Below are positions 22,015 to 36,600 of a stretch of DNA of 64,000 nucleotides, piece by piece. The translations under genes and the position numbers were made by a program. The notes beneath the pieces are model-generated. The model was not told the origin of the DNA, did no database searches, and saw nothing but the letters and a program-made list of their open reading frames with translations. How positions within the stretch are numbered: position 1 is the first letter of the stretch; every line of letters begins with the position of its first letter. This DNA is from Corylus avellana (taxonomy: Eukaryota > Streptophyta > Magnoliopsida > Fagales > Betulaceae). The stretch spans positions 29,504,813 through 29,568,812 of the forward strand of contig NC_081541.1 in assembly GCF_901000735.1 (NCBI RefSeq), in the 5' to 3' direction.

Positions 22015-23530
22015 TAGGAGTATGGTCAGAAGTGATTGCAACTTCATTTAACACTTCTACATCAGAGAATTGCTCACACCATTTAGAATTTGCAACTACC
22101 CGGTCTAGCCTCTCGTGTAAATGCTTCACCTTCTTTGCCATTGTTCCACGTGTAGAGGGGGCCTCGGGCTCCTAGATCCAGCAATTCACATTGGGTTAGA
22201 GTCTCTCTAAAGGCCGCCCTCATCTGTCCCGACCCTCTTCCAGCTCCACCAAATTTTTCCGATAAATCAGCAATTTCATTAAAGTCTCGAGCACATAACC
22301 ATGTAGCTGGGTCTAAATCTGCTAAATGTTTTAGTAATCCCCAAGCCTTGCTAGCATCCGGATGCCCATATAAGCCAGTAAATTTCCATGGTGGTCCTTC
22401 TCCCCTTGGTGAATTATCCGCGTTTATATGCCGTCGGCTAAAGTTCTGGATAGTTACTCCTGCAGCAGCATCCCAAAACAAAGCAAAGCTGCCACTTCTT
22501 CCCATACTCTCCACGACAAACAGGTTTGAAAAACCCGTCTTTATTCGAACGGTCTCCATTTTATTTTTTTCAAGCTTGGTTTTCATAATAAAAATCATAT
22601 TGGACTTCTTTACCTTCACCATCCTGCGAAGGTCTCTAACTGTCTCTGGGTTCCCAAACCCACGACAGTTGACAATCATTCCGGTCAGCGAGGCTGCATA
22701 ACAGCGCCTGCCATCCCCAAACCAGCATTTATTTTTTCCACCATACTCTCCTGTCCATTCTCTCCTCCGCTAGAATCCCCTGCAAACTGTCCCTTCCCCC
22801 GTTTTCCATCCCTCTCTTTCCACACTTTTCCTTCATCTACAGTAGGCTTACGTTTCCCCATGGATGCTGGGGTTGCAGTTTCAGTAGGAGACAGATGAGC
22901 CGCTCGGGCTCTTCGTTTCCACGAGAGAGCTGAGTTGTTCGTTCCTTTTCCACCTGGGCTTCTTGATTTTTTGGCTTTTTTCCACATGGGTTACCTCCAC
23001 GTCAGTTTCACCTTTTCCATTATTTTCAAAAAAGCCACCTGTCTTCTCCTTATGCCCAGACTCTGCCGCTGGGTTCTTCATCGCGATCTTTCCTTGAGGA
23101 GGGGTAGCATTGCCTTTAATTGCCAGATTTTCCAGCCATAAAAAACACCTATCCCCCATATTAAATACCCCAGTTGCCCTTTCAGCAGTATAGTTGACGA
23201 TAGACTTGTCCACACCCAAATTTTCCATACACTCCTTTCCATTATTGTCACCATTAAAGACCCTTGACTTAGAATGTATTGGAATCTCCTTTACATTTAA
23301 TTGCTCTCCACGATTTATGGACACATTTTCAGCATTCTCACATCTTCCCTCTCTCTTATTAAATTCCGTATTTTCTCGAAAGAAAAATCACATCTTGATA
23401 AATTAATAGGCCCATGATTCACGCCAATTTCAGTTTCAGTATGCATACCTTCTTCGCGTGAATGTTTCTGACTCCTCTCCTCGCTTACCATATGTTTTCC
23501 TGATTTTTTTGCTATCCCACCATTAACTGC
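22010..23530 (-). pseudogene. LINE fragment: ORF1-like C-terminus and endonuclease domain
   Basis: The minus strand from about 23530 to 22685 carries a Lys/Ser-rich polar ORF1-like segment. 22679 to 22010 then encodes an APE-type endonuclease domain: 'NCRGFGNPETV' at the start, 'GLYGHPD', 'WLCARDFNEI', 'LDLGARGPLYTWNN'. A frameshift near 22110 moves the remainder, ending SDHTP, to another frame. The segment stops at the TA microsatellite, so reverse transcriptase is absent. Plant L1-type elements have this order. Confidence 0.8.
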
Positions 23531-23692
23531 TTTTTTTTTTTACCGATATTTAAATAATTTTATATACTATTAAATTTAAAATAAAATGACACAATTTTGA
23601 GATTCTCTAATTTTAAGCAATTGAGATAATCTCACGAATCCCGCGATTCAAGCGCCGTGTCGTTTGGAAGTTTGGAACAATATCTTCCATAC
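23531..23692 (+). other. Immediate upstream sequence of CPK copy 2
   Basis: Only about 110 bp separate the LINE fragment from the start of homology with copy 1 (about 23646). No TATA box or shared promoter is evident. If copy 2 is transcribed, its promoter is novel or LINE-derived. Confidence 0.4.
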
Positions 23693-27260
<3,568 letters not shown>

Positions 27261-28529
27261 GGGTCCTGGTTGCTCACAGCAGAGATGAATTACACGTCTT
27301 ACGGTTAATATCCTTCAATAATGATTTTATTCAAACTCTGAACACAATTAGGGCACAAAAGCTTTCTTTATTAACATCCAAAAGACCTCTTTATTTTTAT
27401 GATTATCAAGCTGTAGCTTCTAAACTTGCAGTCCTGTATACTGACTTGGCACATCGGCTTGCTGTGCAGCAAAGCCAGAAGAAAATTAGTGATGAAGCTT
27501 TGAGAAACAATTTTTATTTTTTATTTTTAATGAATATTGAGAAACAATTTCAATTCTTTGGTTTGAAAACCTTATCTTGTGTTACTGAAGATTTGGGTCC
27601 TAGAGGTTCTGTGCTTGAGAATTTACTGTGTAATGTATTCATCATGCTGTATGACTGAAGAAAATATGTGTATATTATGTATAAGCTTTATAGACTTCCA
27701 AGAGCAAAGTTTTACAGCTTTTCAAGTTGCTAAATTATTCATTGCTGTTTTCATTTGGAGGTTCCCTTTTATATGTGAAAGAAAAAGGATAATGTCTCTT
27801 TGCTTTGATTAATTGATTCTGTAACACATCTCCATTTTGTTCATAATTTCTGAATGATTTTATGGAAATGGTAATCTGGATTGTAGAAATGAAATGAGGA
27901 ATGAAGAACTTGGTTGAATGAAATGAAATCTGAAAATTGACTGATTGAATGTAAAACAAATGGGCTGTCCTTACATTTATGGAAAATGTAAGGACAAAAT
28001 GGAAAACAAATGGGCTGTCCTAATTTCTGAACAAATGGTTGGGCTCAGCTTCCAACCATTTTAACAGCCAAGCTAGCAAGCCAGGCTAGCAAGCCAGGCT
28101 AGCTAGCTTACAACTCTGACAACTAAAATGGGCCTCACTATTACTAGAAGGGGCTTAACTATTCAACACTAAAGTAATTATGAAAAATGGACTACAATTA
28201 TTTATCCTAATTACCCATATTAGACGAAAAAAAAAAAACATATTAGACCTTTGACAATTGACATGTATATGATGTTTGTGAGCCTACTGTTATCTATCCA
28301 AATAAGCCTCTCAATTTGCCCAAACCCAAATAATAATAATAATAATAATAATGTTATTTTGTAGACTGTTATATAACTGTTATATAATTGAGATAACATG
28401 TCAGTGAAAATCAAATTTTGAATAAGTAAAGGCATTGCAAAAAGAAAAATTAATGATTAATTTTGACTGTTACTCATTTCAATTGAATAAAAATTGTACA
28501 GCAGATTACAAAATAATATACATATATAG
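27261..28529 (+). other. 3' flank of CPK copy 2 with short repeats
   Basis: 27261-27756 matches the 3' flank of copy 1. Beyond it are a pair of AAACAAATGGGCTGTCCT direct repeats (27955, 28003) bracketing a TACATTT...AAATGTA palindrome, a 12-bp GCTAGCAAGCCAG tandem repeat (28070-28105) and an (ATA)n run near 28330. No gene is seen. Confidence 0.6.
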
Positions 28530-28602
28530 AGAGAGAATTCCCTCTTTCCTTGTTAACTACGGATAACTTATCCAGCAACAACCAACCAACTTGACACTTA
28601 GA

Positions 28603-29068
28603 GTCTGTTTGAAATTGCATTTGAGAAATAAAGTTTTCAAGTCAAAAAGAGCTTTTGGACAAAAGCTTCATTTTTAAGTTTTTGCCAAAAGTGTGTTTTG
28701 GCCATTTTTAGGTTTTTTGGATCCTTAAAAGTCCTTTTAATTTTTTTATCAAACGAATACTTTTTTTTTTCAAACGGACTTTTTGAATGTTAAAAGCACT
28801 TTTAAGCCCCTCAAACGCAATCTTAAACAGGCCCTTAAAGCTTATTTGAGATTGTGTTTGAGGAATAGAGTTTTTAAGTCAAAAAGCATTTTTAGGCAAA
28901 AGCTTCATTTTTAAGCTTTAGCCAAAAATGCGTTTTGGTCTTTTTTAGGCTTTTTGGATCCTTAAAAGCGCTTGTAATTTCTTTACCAAACGAATACTTT
29001 TTTCTTCAAACGGACTTTTTAAGTATTAAAAAAACTTTTAGGCTCCTCAAATGCAATCTCAAATAGGC
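28603..29068. mobile_element. Two adjacent MITEs (right-arm pair)
   Basis: Same family and arrangement as 6255-6722: units of about 233 bp at 28603-28835 and 28836-29068 with ends related to TTTGAGATTGCGTTTGAGG. Both arms carry both copies, so the pair predates the inverted duplication. Confidence 0.65.
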
Positions 29069-29139
29069 CTTATCTTCGTGTATATATATACGTAAAGCAT
29101 GATACCCAATCTCTCTCTCTCTCTCTCAATCGGCAAATA

Positions 29140-29349
29140 ATGGCAAAATCAGCGTTAACGTGCAAAGCTAGAAGAACCCAGAAAGGGTTTGGTTTCTTAG
29201 AGTCGGAGATGGACGTGGCTCGGCAGCTAATACAACTCAGTGGAGAGTCATTCGATGACCACCACGACGATCGAACGATAACAACGATAACAGTTGTGCG
29301 ACTCCTTACAAAAACCTTGAGTTTATCACATGAGTATATGTTTTCTTAA
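29140..29349 (+). CDS. Short ORF, possible first exon of an uncharacterised plant gene (right copy)
   Basis: A 69-codon frame from an ATG behind CT-rich and CAAT sequence. It encodes a basic start (MAKSALTCKARR), then 'ESEMDVARQLIQLSGES' and a His/Asp-rich stretch. Its partner is 5969-6178. Retention of an open frame in both arms hints at coding origin, but the frame is short and no downstream exon is visible. Confidence 0.3.
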   Translation: MAKSALTCKARRTQKGFGFLESEMDVARQLIQLSGESFDDHHDDRTITTITVVRLLTKTLSLSHEYMFS

Positions 29350-29774
29350 TAGCATGTGATTCTTAATGATTTAAAAGGACCTTATAGTAAATTTCTTACA
29401 AATTGAATTGTCACATGAATTTGTAAATTACCTTCTAGTAAAAGTTGTGCTACCTAAAGCATTTTTCATTGTAAAATTGATACCATGTACACGAGTAATG
29501 CTACAAGCCCATCTTTTGTCCCTCCAAGAATGATGTGGCTCTTTAAATCACCATTGGACTTATGATTGTTCATTATTAGATTTTGATCAAATGATAATTT
29601 TAAGAGCCACATCATTCTGGAAAGAATACAAGAGGGACTTCCAGAATTACTCTCTTATATACCGTGATTTTGATTGTAAAATTATATTTCATGTCTATTG
29701 ATAGTTGAACATTCATTATACTATAAACTGGCAAACTGCCTTATTTATTCTCCAAATATTATGATTTTATATGG
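29350..29774. mobile_element. Intergenic stretch with a small MITE (about 29500-29645)
   Basis: An about 145-bp element with inverted ends: TCCCTCCAAGAATGATGTGGCTCTT on the left is complementary to AAGAGCCACATCATTCTGGAA-like sequence on the right. It corresponds to about 5675-5835 in the left arm. The rest is AT-rich and featureless. Confidence 0.5.
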
Positions 29775-30260
29775 TGTTAAATTACCATTTGTCCTAAAAA
29801 CTTAAGCTGATAAAAAAAAATGTAAATTTAATTACTTCATCATTATTTTAACACTTCTCCTCACGTATGGGCCCAAACTCCATTTTAATAGGTGAGGCCT
29901 AACACGTAAAATATTTAATTTAAATGGGAGTGAATTGAAAGAGTCAAAGTTCGATTTCAGGACCTTTGGCTCTGATACCATGTTAAATTACCAGTTATTC
30001 CAAAAGCTTAATAGTTGACAAACTTAAGCTTTTGGGATAACTGGTAATTTAACACAGTATCAGAGTCAAAGGTCTTGAGATCGAACCTTGACTCTATCAA
30101 GTCACCCCCCCCATTTGAATTAAATATTCCACGTGTTGGGCCTCACCTATTAAAAATAAGTTTGAACCCACACGTAAAGGGGGTGTTAAAGTAATAATTA
30201 AGTAATTAAATTTACTTCTTCCTGTCAACTTAAGATTTTGGAATAACTGGTAATTTAACA
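29775..30260. mobile_element. Head-to-head TRIM pair (right arm)
   Basis: Minus TRIM with a full LTR at 29775-29853 (79 bp) and a truncated 5' LTR at 29984-30012. Plus TRIM with a truncated LTR at 30020-30053, a primer-binding-site variant, an internal region, a G-rich polypurine tract and a full 77-bp LTR at 30184-30260. A near-palindrome forms at the centre. It matches 5057-5543. Confidence 0.8.
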
Positions 30261-31552
30261 TGGTATATAAGAGCCACGTTTCTGTTTCTGTGGCTTTCAA
30301 TAAAAGTCTTACCACATTTCTATGGTGTTTTCTAGCATTATCGTATGACGATCTCCCAATTTTGTTGTGATCCACGACTCTATTCATTGGCAAATCTTGC
30401 CACAATGAGGTTTGGCTCTTCACAGGATTTTTAATGGCTAGTTTCCGTTCTCCGGCCTCATTGTGAGTGTTGGCTTGGCCCTTAACCGGATTCTTTTAGC
30501 GGCTTGTCTTCGTTCTCCGGTATTTCTCTGGCCGTCACTTAAGACGATAGATCAACTCCTCCTAGTCCAAATCCAAAGAGATCTCAGCTGTCTAGGCTTC
30601 CATGCGCCTCTAGAACATTATGTTCGAGAGTCACACACCTCCAATGGTGTTCCACACGCTTCCACGTGCCGGCAACACGTCCCACGCAGGTCCACGCGCC
30701 GGCCACCTTCTGGCACGTGTGATCCAAGCGCCTCACGTGCACCAAACCCTAGTTAGGGTTTGGCGCATGTGGTGCATGTGTGGCGAATGGCCGCATCATT
30801 TGGCGCGTGCACCACACACGCCAGACTCTTCTCCTCCTTCCCTGTTGCCACGTGTCCTTTAGATTTGCTGTCATGTCAGCCCTAGCCTCTGCCACATGTC
30901 ATATCCGAATATATATCATACTCATCTGGATCCAATATTTTTGACCCGATCCTACGGGTTAGAACCGAATCATCTCTTACGGGCCAGACCGACCCATTCA
31001 ACGGTCCACAGGTTTCGGCCATTTTGGCCCATGTAGCCAGCCAATTTGTCAACTCGGTTTCGAACGGCCTCAACCCGATCCAACGGGTTTCAAATTCGGT
31101 TCGGCCCACTTGGTTTCTCAACCCAAACCGGATCCATCCAAGTCACCAAACCCGATCTAATACCAGTTTATAACCGGGTCATCGGGTTCAAATGAATCTA
31201 TCCAAGCAGTCCAAATTAGTCAACCCAATTCAACGGGTTAGACTTGATTCATATCATTTCGGGTCAGACCATATTCAATGGTCCATTGGTTTTGGCATAT
31301 TTTGGCCCAATCAAACCGGCTCAATCTACCCTATCCAATAAGGCTCCAATTCAAGACCCAACTCCATCAAGTTGGCCCAAGTCCACCAGTAGCCAGCCAT
31401 CAGCCTACTGCCGCTGCCACCGTCCTTTGCCTCCGGCCACCACTTCAGTGAATTTTCTAGTGACCAAACAAAAAAAAAAAAATCATAATTTCCCTTTCTT
31501 TTTCCCAAACTCAAGCTCAAACTCAGGCTTGCACCTTGAGTTTGAGGAGGGG
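30261..31552 (+). mobile_element. Non-autonomous LTR-element internal region
   Basis: Begins with a degenerate primer-binding site after the TRIM LTR and ends with a polypurine tract (TTGAGGAGGGG) before the class-B LTR at 31553. It contains clustered CCACGTG/CGCGCC words (30650-30900) and alternating CCGGGTC/GGGTTC words (30950-31240). No gag or pol motif is seen. 30600-30900 recurs in diverged form at about 36950-37250. Confidence 0.6.
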
Positions 31553-31754
31553 TGTTAGAATATTTTATATTATTTTCTAGGTTTATTCCATACCTTAATT
31601 AGTTTAAGGTTTTTTGCTTATCACTCTTAGCCTCTCTATATATAGAGGCCAAAGTAATCATCATAATATAGAAAAGAATAATACAATGTAGTCCATTGTT
31701 AGCTTCCGCTCTCTCTTCTCTCTCTTTCTTCCGCTCTCCACAATATATTTAACA
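31553..31754 (+). mobile_element. 202-bp LTR (class B)
   Basis: TGTTAGAATATTTTATATT...ATATATTTAACA with 5'-TG/CA-3' ends, a TATATATAGAGGCC block and a CT-rich end. A polypurine tract immediately precedes it. Partners lie at 3929-4132 (minus) and 38174-38389. Confidence 0.75.
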
Positions 31755-31783
31755 TATATATTTGAGCAGAGAATTAGGCAGAG

Positions 31784-33173
31784 GTTGCTGTGGCTCTGTC
31801 TCACTTTGCCTTCGGCCACAACAAATGTCTCAAGTCAATTGCTGCTGCATATTGGAAACCTCTGCCTAATTCTCTGCTCAACTATTTACCTTCTTTTGCT
31901 CATATAAGCAGCAGCAGTAGTGGATATGGTAACTCAAACCAGTACAAGCCGCACGCAAATATTGTTTCATCCCAGATTGGTTCTTTGTTGAGAGTCAGCA
32001 ATGACAATCCATCAGTGGTTCGAGATGGAAGGGTCTCCACCAGCAGCCTTCTTGCGAACTCAGGCATTAAGCATGGTTCTCTTTTGTCTGATGATTCATC
32101 TCTACATTCTGATTCTGGAATATTGAATGATGGTGTCAGCAATGGGGTTGTTAACCATTCAAGGTCAAAACCATTGGACAATGTTATGTATTCACAATAC
32201 GTGTTGGCTATGTGTACATTAGCCAAGGATCCATCTCCACGCATAGCGAGTCTTGGTCGACGGGTGCTGTCCATTATAGGGATTGAGCAAGTAGTGGCAA
32301 AACCTTTGAAGTCCAGTAGTGGTGTTCAATTTGGTGAACCAACAATAGCATCTCCACCTCCTCTTGTTGGATTAGCTCGATCATCTTCATGGTTTGAGAT
32401 GAATGCTAGTCATTTGCCTTTAACCTTTCAAACTTCTTCTGTCAGCCCTCTTCGACATAATTATTTAGTAGGAATGGGAATTCAAAGAGTTTATTCTTTG
32501 GAGTTCAGGCCTCATGTGTTGAATTCTCTAGAAACAGGACTAGCTGACCCACTTCGTGGTGCCGGGGGATCATCTGGGGCTTCAGAACCCAGTCTGCTTC
32601 CACAATCAACAATCTACAATTGGAGTTGTGGCTACTTCTCCAAGCCACTTCTTATTGTATCAGATGATAGTGAAGAAACACAGGCTAGAAGAGAGGAGAG
32701 GGAGAAATTTGCGTTGGAGCACATAGCAAAATGCTAGCACTCATCTATTAGCAAGCTTAATAATCCAATTGTTAGCTAGGATATGAGGTCGAAACTGGTT
32801 CCAAAACAATACTGCTCCAACCTTTCTCCCCTATTGTTATTGCTGCAGATGAGAGTGAACAGATCAGGGTATGGAATTATAAGGATGCTACCCTGCTCAA
32901 CAGTTTTGATAATCATGATTTTCCTGAAAAAGGAATTAGTAAGCTCTGCCTTGTAAATGAGCTTGATGACAGCTTACTTCTTGCTGCTTCATCTCATGGA
33001 AATATCCGAATTTGGAAAGATTATAATCTGAAGAATAACCAAAAGCGTGTAACTGCATTCTCTTCAATTCAAGGCCATAAACCTAGTGTGCGAAGTAGGA
33101 ATGCTATTGTGGGTTGGGAACAACAGTCCGGATATCTATATGCTTCTGGTGAGATATCATCTATTATGTTATA
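31784..33173 (+). pseudogene. RAPTOR1: RAPTOR1 retro-fragment, right copy
   Basis: Intronless plant RAPTOR1 sequence. One uninterrupted frame to 32737 covers '[19 protein letters not shown]', the Ser-rich linker, '[20 protein letters not shown]', '[12 protein letters not shown]', '[12 protein letters not shown]', '[16 protein letters not shown]' and '[14 protein letters not shown]'. A CAG-to-TAG stop shared with the left copy then follows. A second stop and a 1-bp deletion near 32792 shift the WD40 start ('[11 protein letters not shown]') to another frame. Homology ends at GEISSIM, where a TRIM LTR begins. RAPTOR is the substrate-recruiting scaffold of TOR complex 1; this piece lacks the N-terminal RNC domain and most WD40 blades. 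Confidence 0.9.
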
Positions 33174-33266
33174 GGATAACTGGTAATTTAACATGCTATC
33201 AAAGTCAAAGGTCCTGAGATCGAACATTGACTCCGTCAATTTATCCCCATTTAAATTAAATATTCC

Positions 33267-33303
<37 letters not shown>

Positions 33304-33309
33304 CAACAT
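33174..33309 (+). mobile_element. TRIM fragment and TA microsatellite
   Basis: The last 20 bp of a TRIM LTR (33174-33193), a primer-binding-site variant TGCTATCAAAGTC and the internal region to TATTCCA, replaced from 33268 by (TA)n to about 33301. The matching left-arm element is longer. Confidence 0.65.
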
Positions 33310-34208
33310 GGTATCACAACCACTTTCTTGTGGCCTTCAACGTCCTTGACGTTTCCTATTGTTCTACTACATCCAAGTGCCAAGGTCCTCCATGCGTCAC
33401 CACTAGTTATCTCGCGCCGCCTCCGGCCACCATGCGCCTCCCACACCTTCTACCCATTTAGCCATGTGCCTCCAAGTTCATCCAAACACCTCGATGTTCC
33501 CATCATTCAACAAATCAGACGCAACAAATTTCAGAGCCGCCTAGATCAACCAAAATGGACATTGCACATGCTCCCACGCACCACCTGTCGCTATGCGCGT
33601 AGGATTCACGCGCCTCCACTGCCTCTGCCGGATAAGTCTATTCCGTTATAGCTATTCTCCTATTCTAGTTTTGGTGTAGAAATGCTAGCTATTTAGCAGT
33701 TTGGTTTAGGATAGTCCTTATTTAAGTTTTTTTTGTAAAAAAAATAAAAATAAATAAATAAATAAAGAACCGGTCTAAGTGGACCACATCATGTGTGCCA
33801 CGCTCCGGTCAGGTTCAGTGCGCCAATCTAATAACCGCCCAAGTATGCTCTTTTTTTTTCTTTTTTTTTAGCCCAAGTCGTCCCTTTTTAAGTTTTGGCC
33901 ATAGTCAGCCATTTTGAAGTTTAGCTCATTGTCAGCCCGAGCCTCTCGTTGGCCTCTTTTTAAAGTTTGGCTCATTGTCAGCATAGACCCGTTGTCTGCC
34001 CCTTCTAGAGTTTGGACCGTTGTCGGCCCTTTTTAATCTACATTCACCAGCCACCACCTGCCGCCGTCACTGGCCGCCCACCAGCCGCTGTCTCCTCCGG
34101 TAAGCATCACCTTCAACGGCTTGTTCCCGGCCTCCGCCACCGCTGTCATCATTGTTTTTTATTTCAAACTCAAGGTTACAGAATCTTCCACCTTGAATTT
34201 GAGGGGGA
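33310..34208 (+). mobile_element. Non-autonomous LTR-element internal region
   Basis: From the primer-binding site TGGTATCACAACC (33309-33321) to the polypurine tract GAATTTGAGGGGG before 34209. It holds degenerate GGCTCATTGTCAGCC-type repeats (33895-34040). The frame 33193-33651 has no motif and is a by-product of composition. Confidence 0.6.
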
Positions 34209-34533
34209 TGTTAGAGTATACAGTATATATTTTCCATATATTCCATAATTATGTTAATATCAAATATTCTCTATTTATGGGCTGATTGTAATCAAATATT
34301 GGGGTTATAATCAAATCATACTATAATTGTATTTAGACATTACCCAATAAATAGGGACCTTTTGTATTGTAGATAAAAAAAAAAAAAAAAAAAAGTTAAT
34401 GAGCACAGTATAGCCCTTAGAGGTATTATGAGTGGTGGGTGTAGGTGTCTAACACCGAACCACCCGTAAATTCTTTGTGTTTATTTTTTTTATATTGCTC
34501 CCACTTATTTTCGCATCATCATTATGTCAAACA
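34209..34533 (+). mobile_element. 325-bp LTR (class C)
   Basis: TGTTAGAGTATACAG...ATTATGTCAAACA, with CCAATAAATAGGGACC as a TATA-like box, an A run at about 34376-34394 and a conserved end. It pairs with 1069-1360 on the minus strand. Confidence 0.7.
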
Positions 34534-34805
34534 ATATTCCACTTCTAGCAAAGGGAGTCAAACTTAAATTAATGTTGTCGTTCAGCTTAAGAGCTTTGGT
34601 GATTTAATGGATTGAACATTGATTCAATCAATTCACCCCTCCCCATTTAAATTAAATATTCCACGTGTTGGGCCTCAATTATTAAAAGGGAGTTTGAGCC
34701 CACACATGAGGAGAGTGTTAAAGTAATGATTATGTGACTAAATTTACCTCTTCCTATAAGCTTAAGCTTTTAGGATAACTGGTAATTTAACATGGTATTA
34801 GAGCC
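34534..34805 (+). mobile_element. TRIM segment with full 77-bp LTR and primer-binding site
   Basis: An internal region with GTGTTGGGCCTCA and GAGTTTGAGCCCACAC, a purine-rich tract (ATGAGGAGAG), a full LTR at 34716-34792 and TGGTATTAGAGCC at 34793-34805. Confidence 0.75.
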
Positions 34806-36337
34806 ACTTTCTTGTGGCCTTCAATAAACATCATTACGTTTATGGGTGTTCTCTCCAACATTAATCTCATTGTTCTGCTACATCCAACTGTCAAACTCCT
34901 CCACGCGCCGCCATTGGCCACCAAGTGCCACCCACAATTTCTGCCTGTCAACCACGCCATCCACCAAATATTCCACCGCTTGCTCCAAATCGGATAGAAT
35001 CTACCAAAACTGGAACTTCACGCACCTCAACACCCCACCAAAGTTTTCTGCCCATTCAACCACACGCCAGCACGCTCAGCCAATCACGCCCATGACCACG
35101 CCATCCGATAGCTCTGCTACAAATTGGTCTAGATCTGCTGTGAAATCCATTGTACATCCATTCACGCACCCTCACACGCTACCTGAAATTTCTGCAATAA
35201 AACCATGTGTTCCACGCGCCACACCAGCATCCCACACGCCGTCTCAGTCGTTGTTTATAGAAGAGGATCCAAGATCCTGGACCAGAAGCAACCGATCTGC
35301 CTATCCATGCCGAGAACCTACCATCTATACCGCTTGCCCGTTCATCCATGCATAACCGCTGCCGTCCGTCACTTACAGAGAAAGCCACTGCCGGCCTTTG
35401 TCCCTTCCACGAACCGATCGAGTCCCTCTGGTCTCCTTCCACTGTTGCCAGCCACTCCAAGAGCAGCCGTGGCACTGCCAGCTATCCACGGTTCACCACC
35501 ACAAATCTCCCTGTCCACAGCTGTCCAAGTAGCCGCCAAGAGTTAGATCTCAGAAACCAAGCCTCCACCGCCATCTACTGGTCACATCAGCCGCACTGTG
35601 CAGATCATCTCCAAATTCCGGCCACTTCCTTCCCCACCATGTACAATGTTTGGAGTTATTTACTACCAGCCACACAAGCTTGCACTCACGCCGGGTGTTT
35701 GTTTTGCATGCCACACTGAATCACAATTCTAGGATCCACCTACAGACGAATCACACCAAATCCCAGCCCACGGCTTCACATGTGTTTAGTTACACTGGAT
35801 CGCATTGTGACTCCATGGTTTTTCTCTTGCGTGCGTCACACAGGATTTCTGCTTGTGCAGTGCACTTAACTTTCCCATACATTCGCTCGCCCACACCAGA
35901 TTAGTTAAGCTTACAAGTCTTATACTGCTCTCGCCAGCACTGGATCAAATCTCCAAAAAAAAAAAAAAAGGGTCCAAGTGACCACATCACATGCACCTCG
36001 CTACTGTCAAGTTCGGTGCGCCGATCTAATAACCGCCCAAGTGGGCTCATTTTCTTTTTATTTTTGGCCCGTCGTTTTATTTTGGCCCGGCGTCAATCCC
36101 TTTTGAAGTTTGGCTCATTGTCAGCCCTGACCTGTTGTTGGCCCCTTTCGGAGTTTGGCCCATTGTCGGCCCTTTTGAATATGCATTCACCAGCCACCTG
36201 CTGCCGTCCACTAGCCTCTATCTCCTCCATCAGTCGCCACCATCTATGGCTTGTTCCCGGCCTCTGCCACCGCCATCATCATTGTTTCAGATTTCAAACT
36301 CAAGGTTCTAAAATATTCCACATTGAGTTTGAGAGAA
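34806..36337 (+). mobile_element. Non-autonomous LTR-element internal region
   Basis: Extends from the primer-binding site to a weak polypurine tract before the LTR at 36338. It contains several Ser/Pro/His-rich frames (for example 34846-35355) without motifs, and the GGCCCATTGTCGGCCC-type repeat at 36060-36180. 34920-35560 is absent from the left arm. Confidence 0.55.
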
Positions 36338-36600
36338 TGTTAGAATATACGAAAAATATTATAATATATTTTCCGTATATTCCATAATTACGTTGATATC
36401 AAATATTCTCTATTTATGGGCTGATTGTAATCAAATATTGGGATTGTAATCAAATCAAAGAGCTTTGATTACTATATTTGTATTGTAGACAAAAAAAGTT
36501 AATGAGTATAATGTAGTCCTTAGGGGTATTCTATATTGCTTCCCCTATAATTTTTGCATCCTCATTATTTCAACTAGTGATTTAAGATGGAATCAGAGCC
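36338..36600 (+). mobile_element. 250-bp LTR (class C) with primer-binding site
   Basis: TGTTAGAATATACG at 36338, an end near 36587 and the primer-binding-site variant TGGAATCAGAGCC at 36588-36600. Confidence 0.7.

Larger units (their letters stand above)
28530..36215. repeat. Right arm of the large inverted duplication
   Basis: Mirror image of 1-6810. It starts at GAGAGAGAATTCCCTC, the complement of the left arm's edge, and keeps the same element order. It is longer because it retains about 0.46 kb missing in the left gap and about 0.65 kb deleted from the left arm, and it lacks the full TRIM LTR seen at 2302-2378. The far end maps to base 1 of the window, so the duplication continues beyond it. 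Confidence 0.88.

Noticed and set aside
22348..22701. A 117-codon plus-strand frame
   Set aside because: It is antisense to the LINE endonuclease domain, which has clear motifs on the minus strand.
33193..33651. A 152-codon frame in the right arm, conserved with 1921-2244
   Set aside because: Conservation is explained by the inverted duplication; the region lies between a primer-binding site and a polypurine tract and has no motif.
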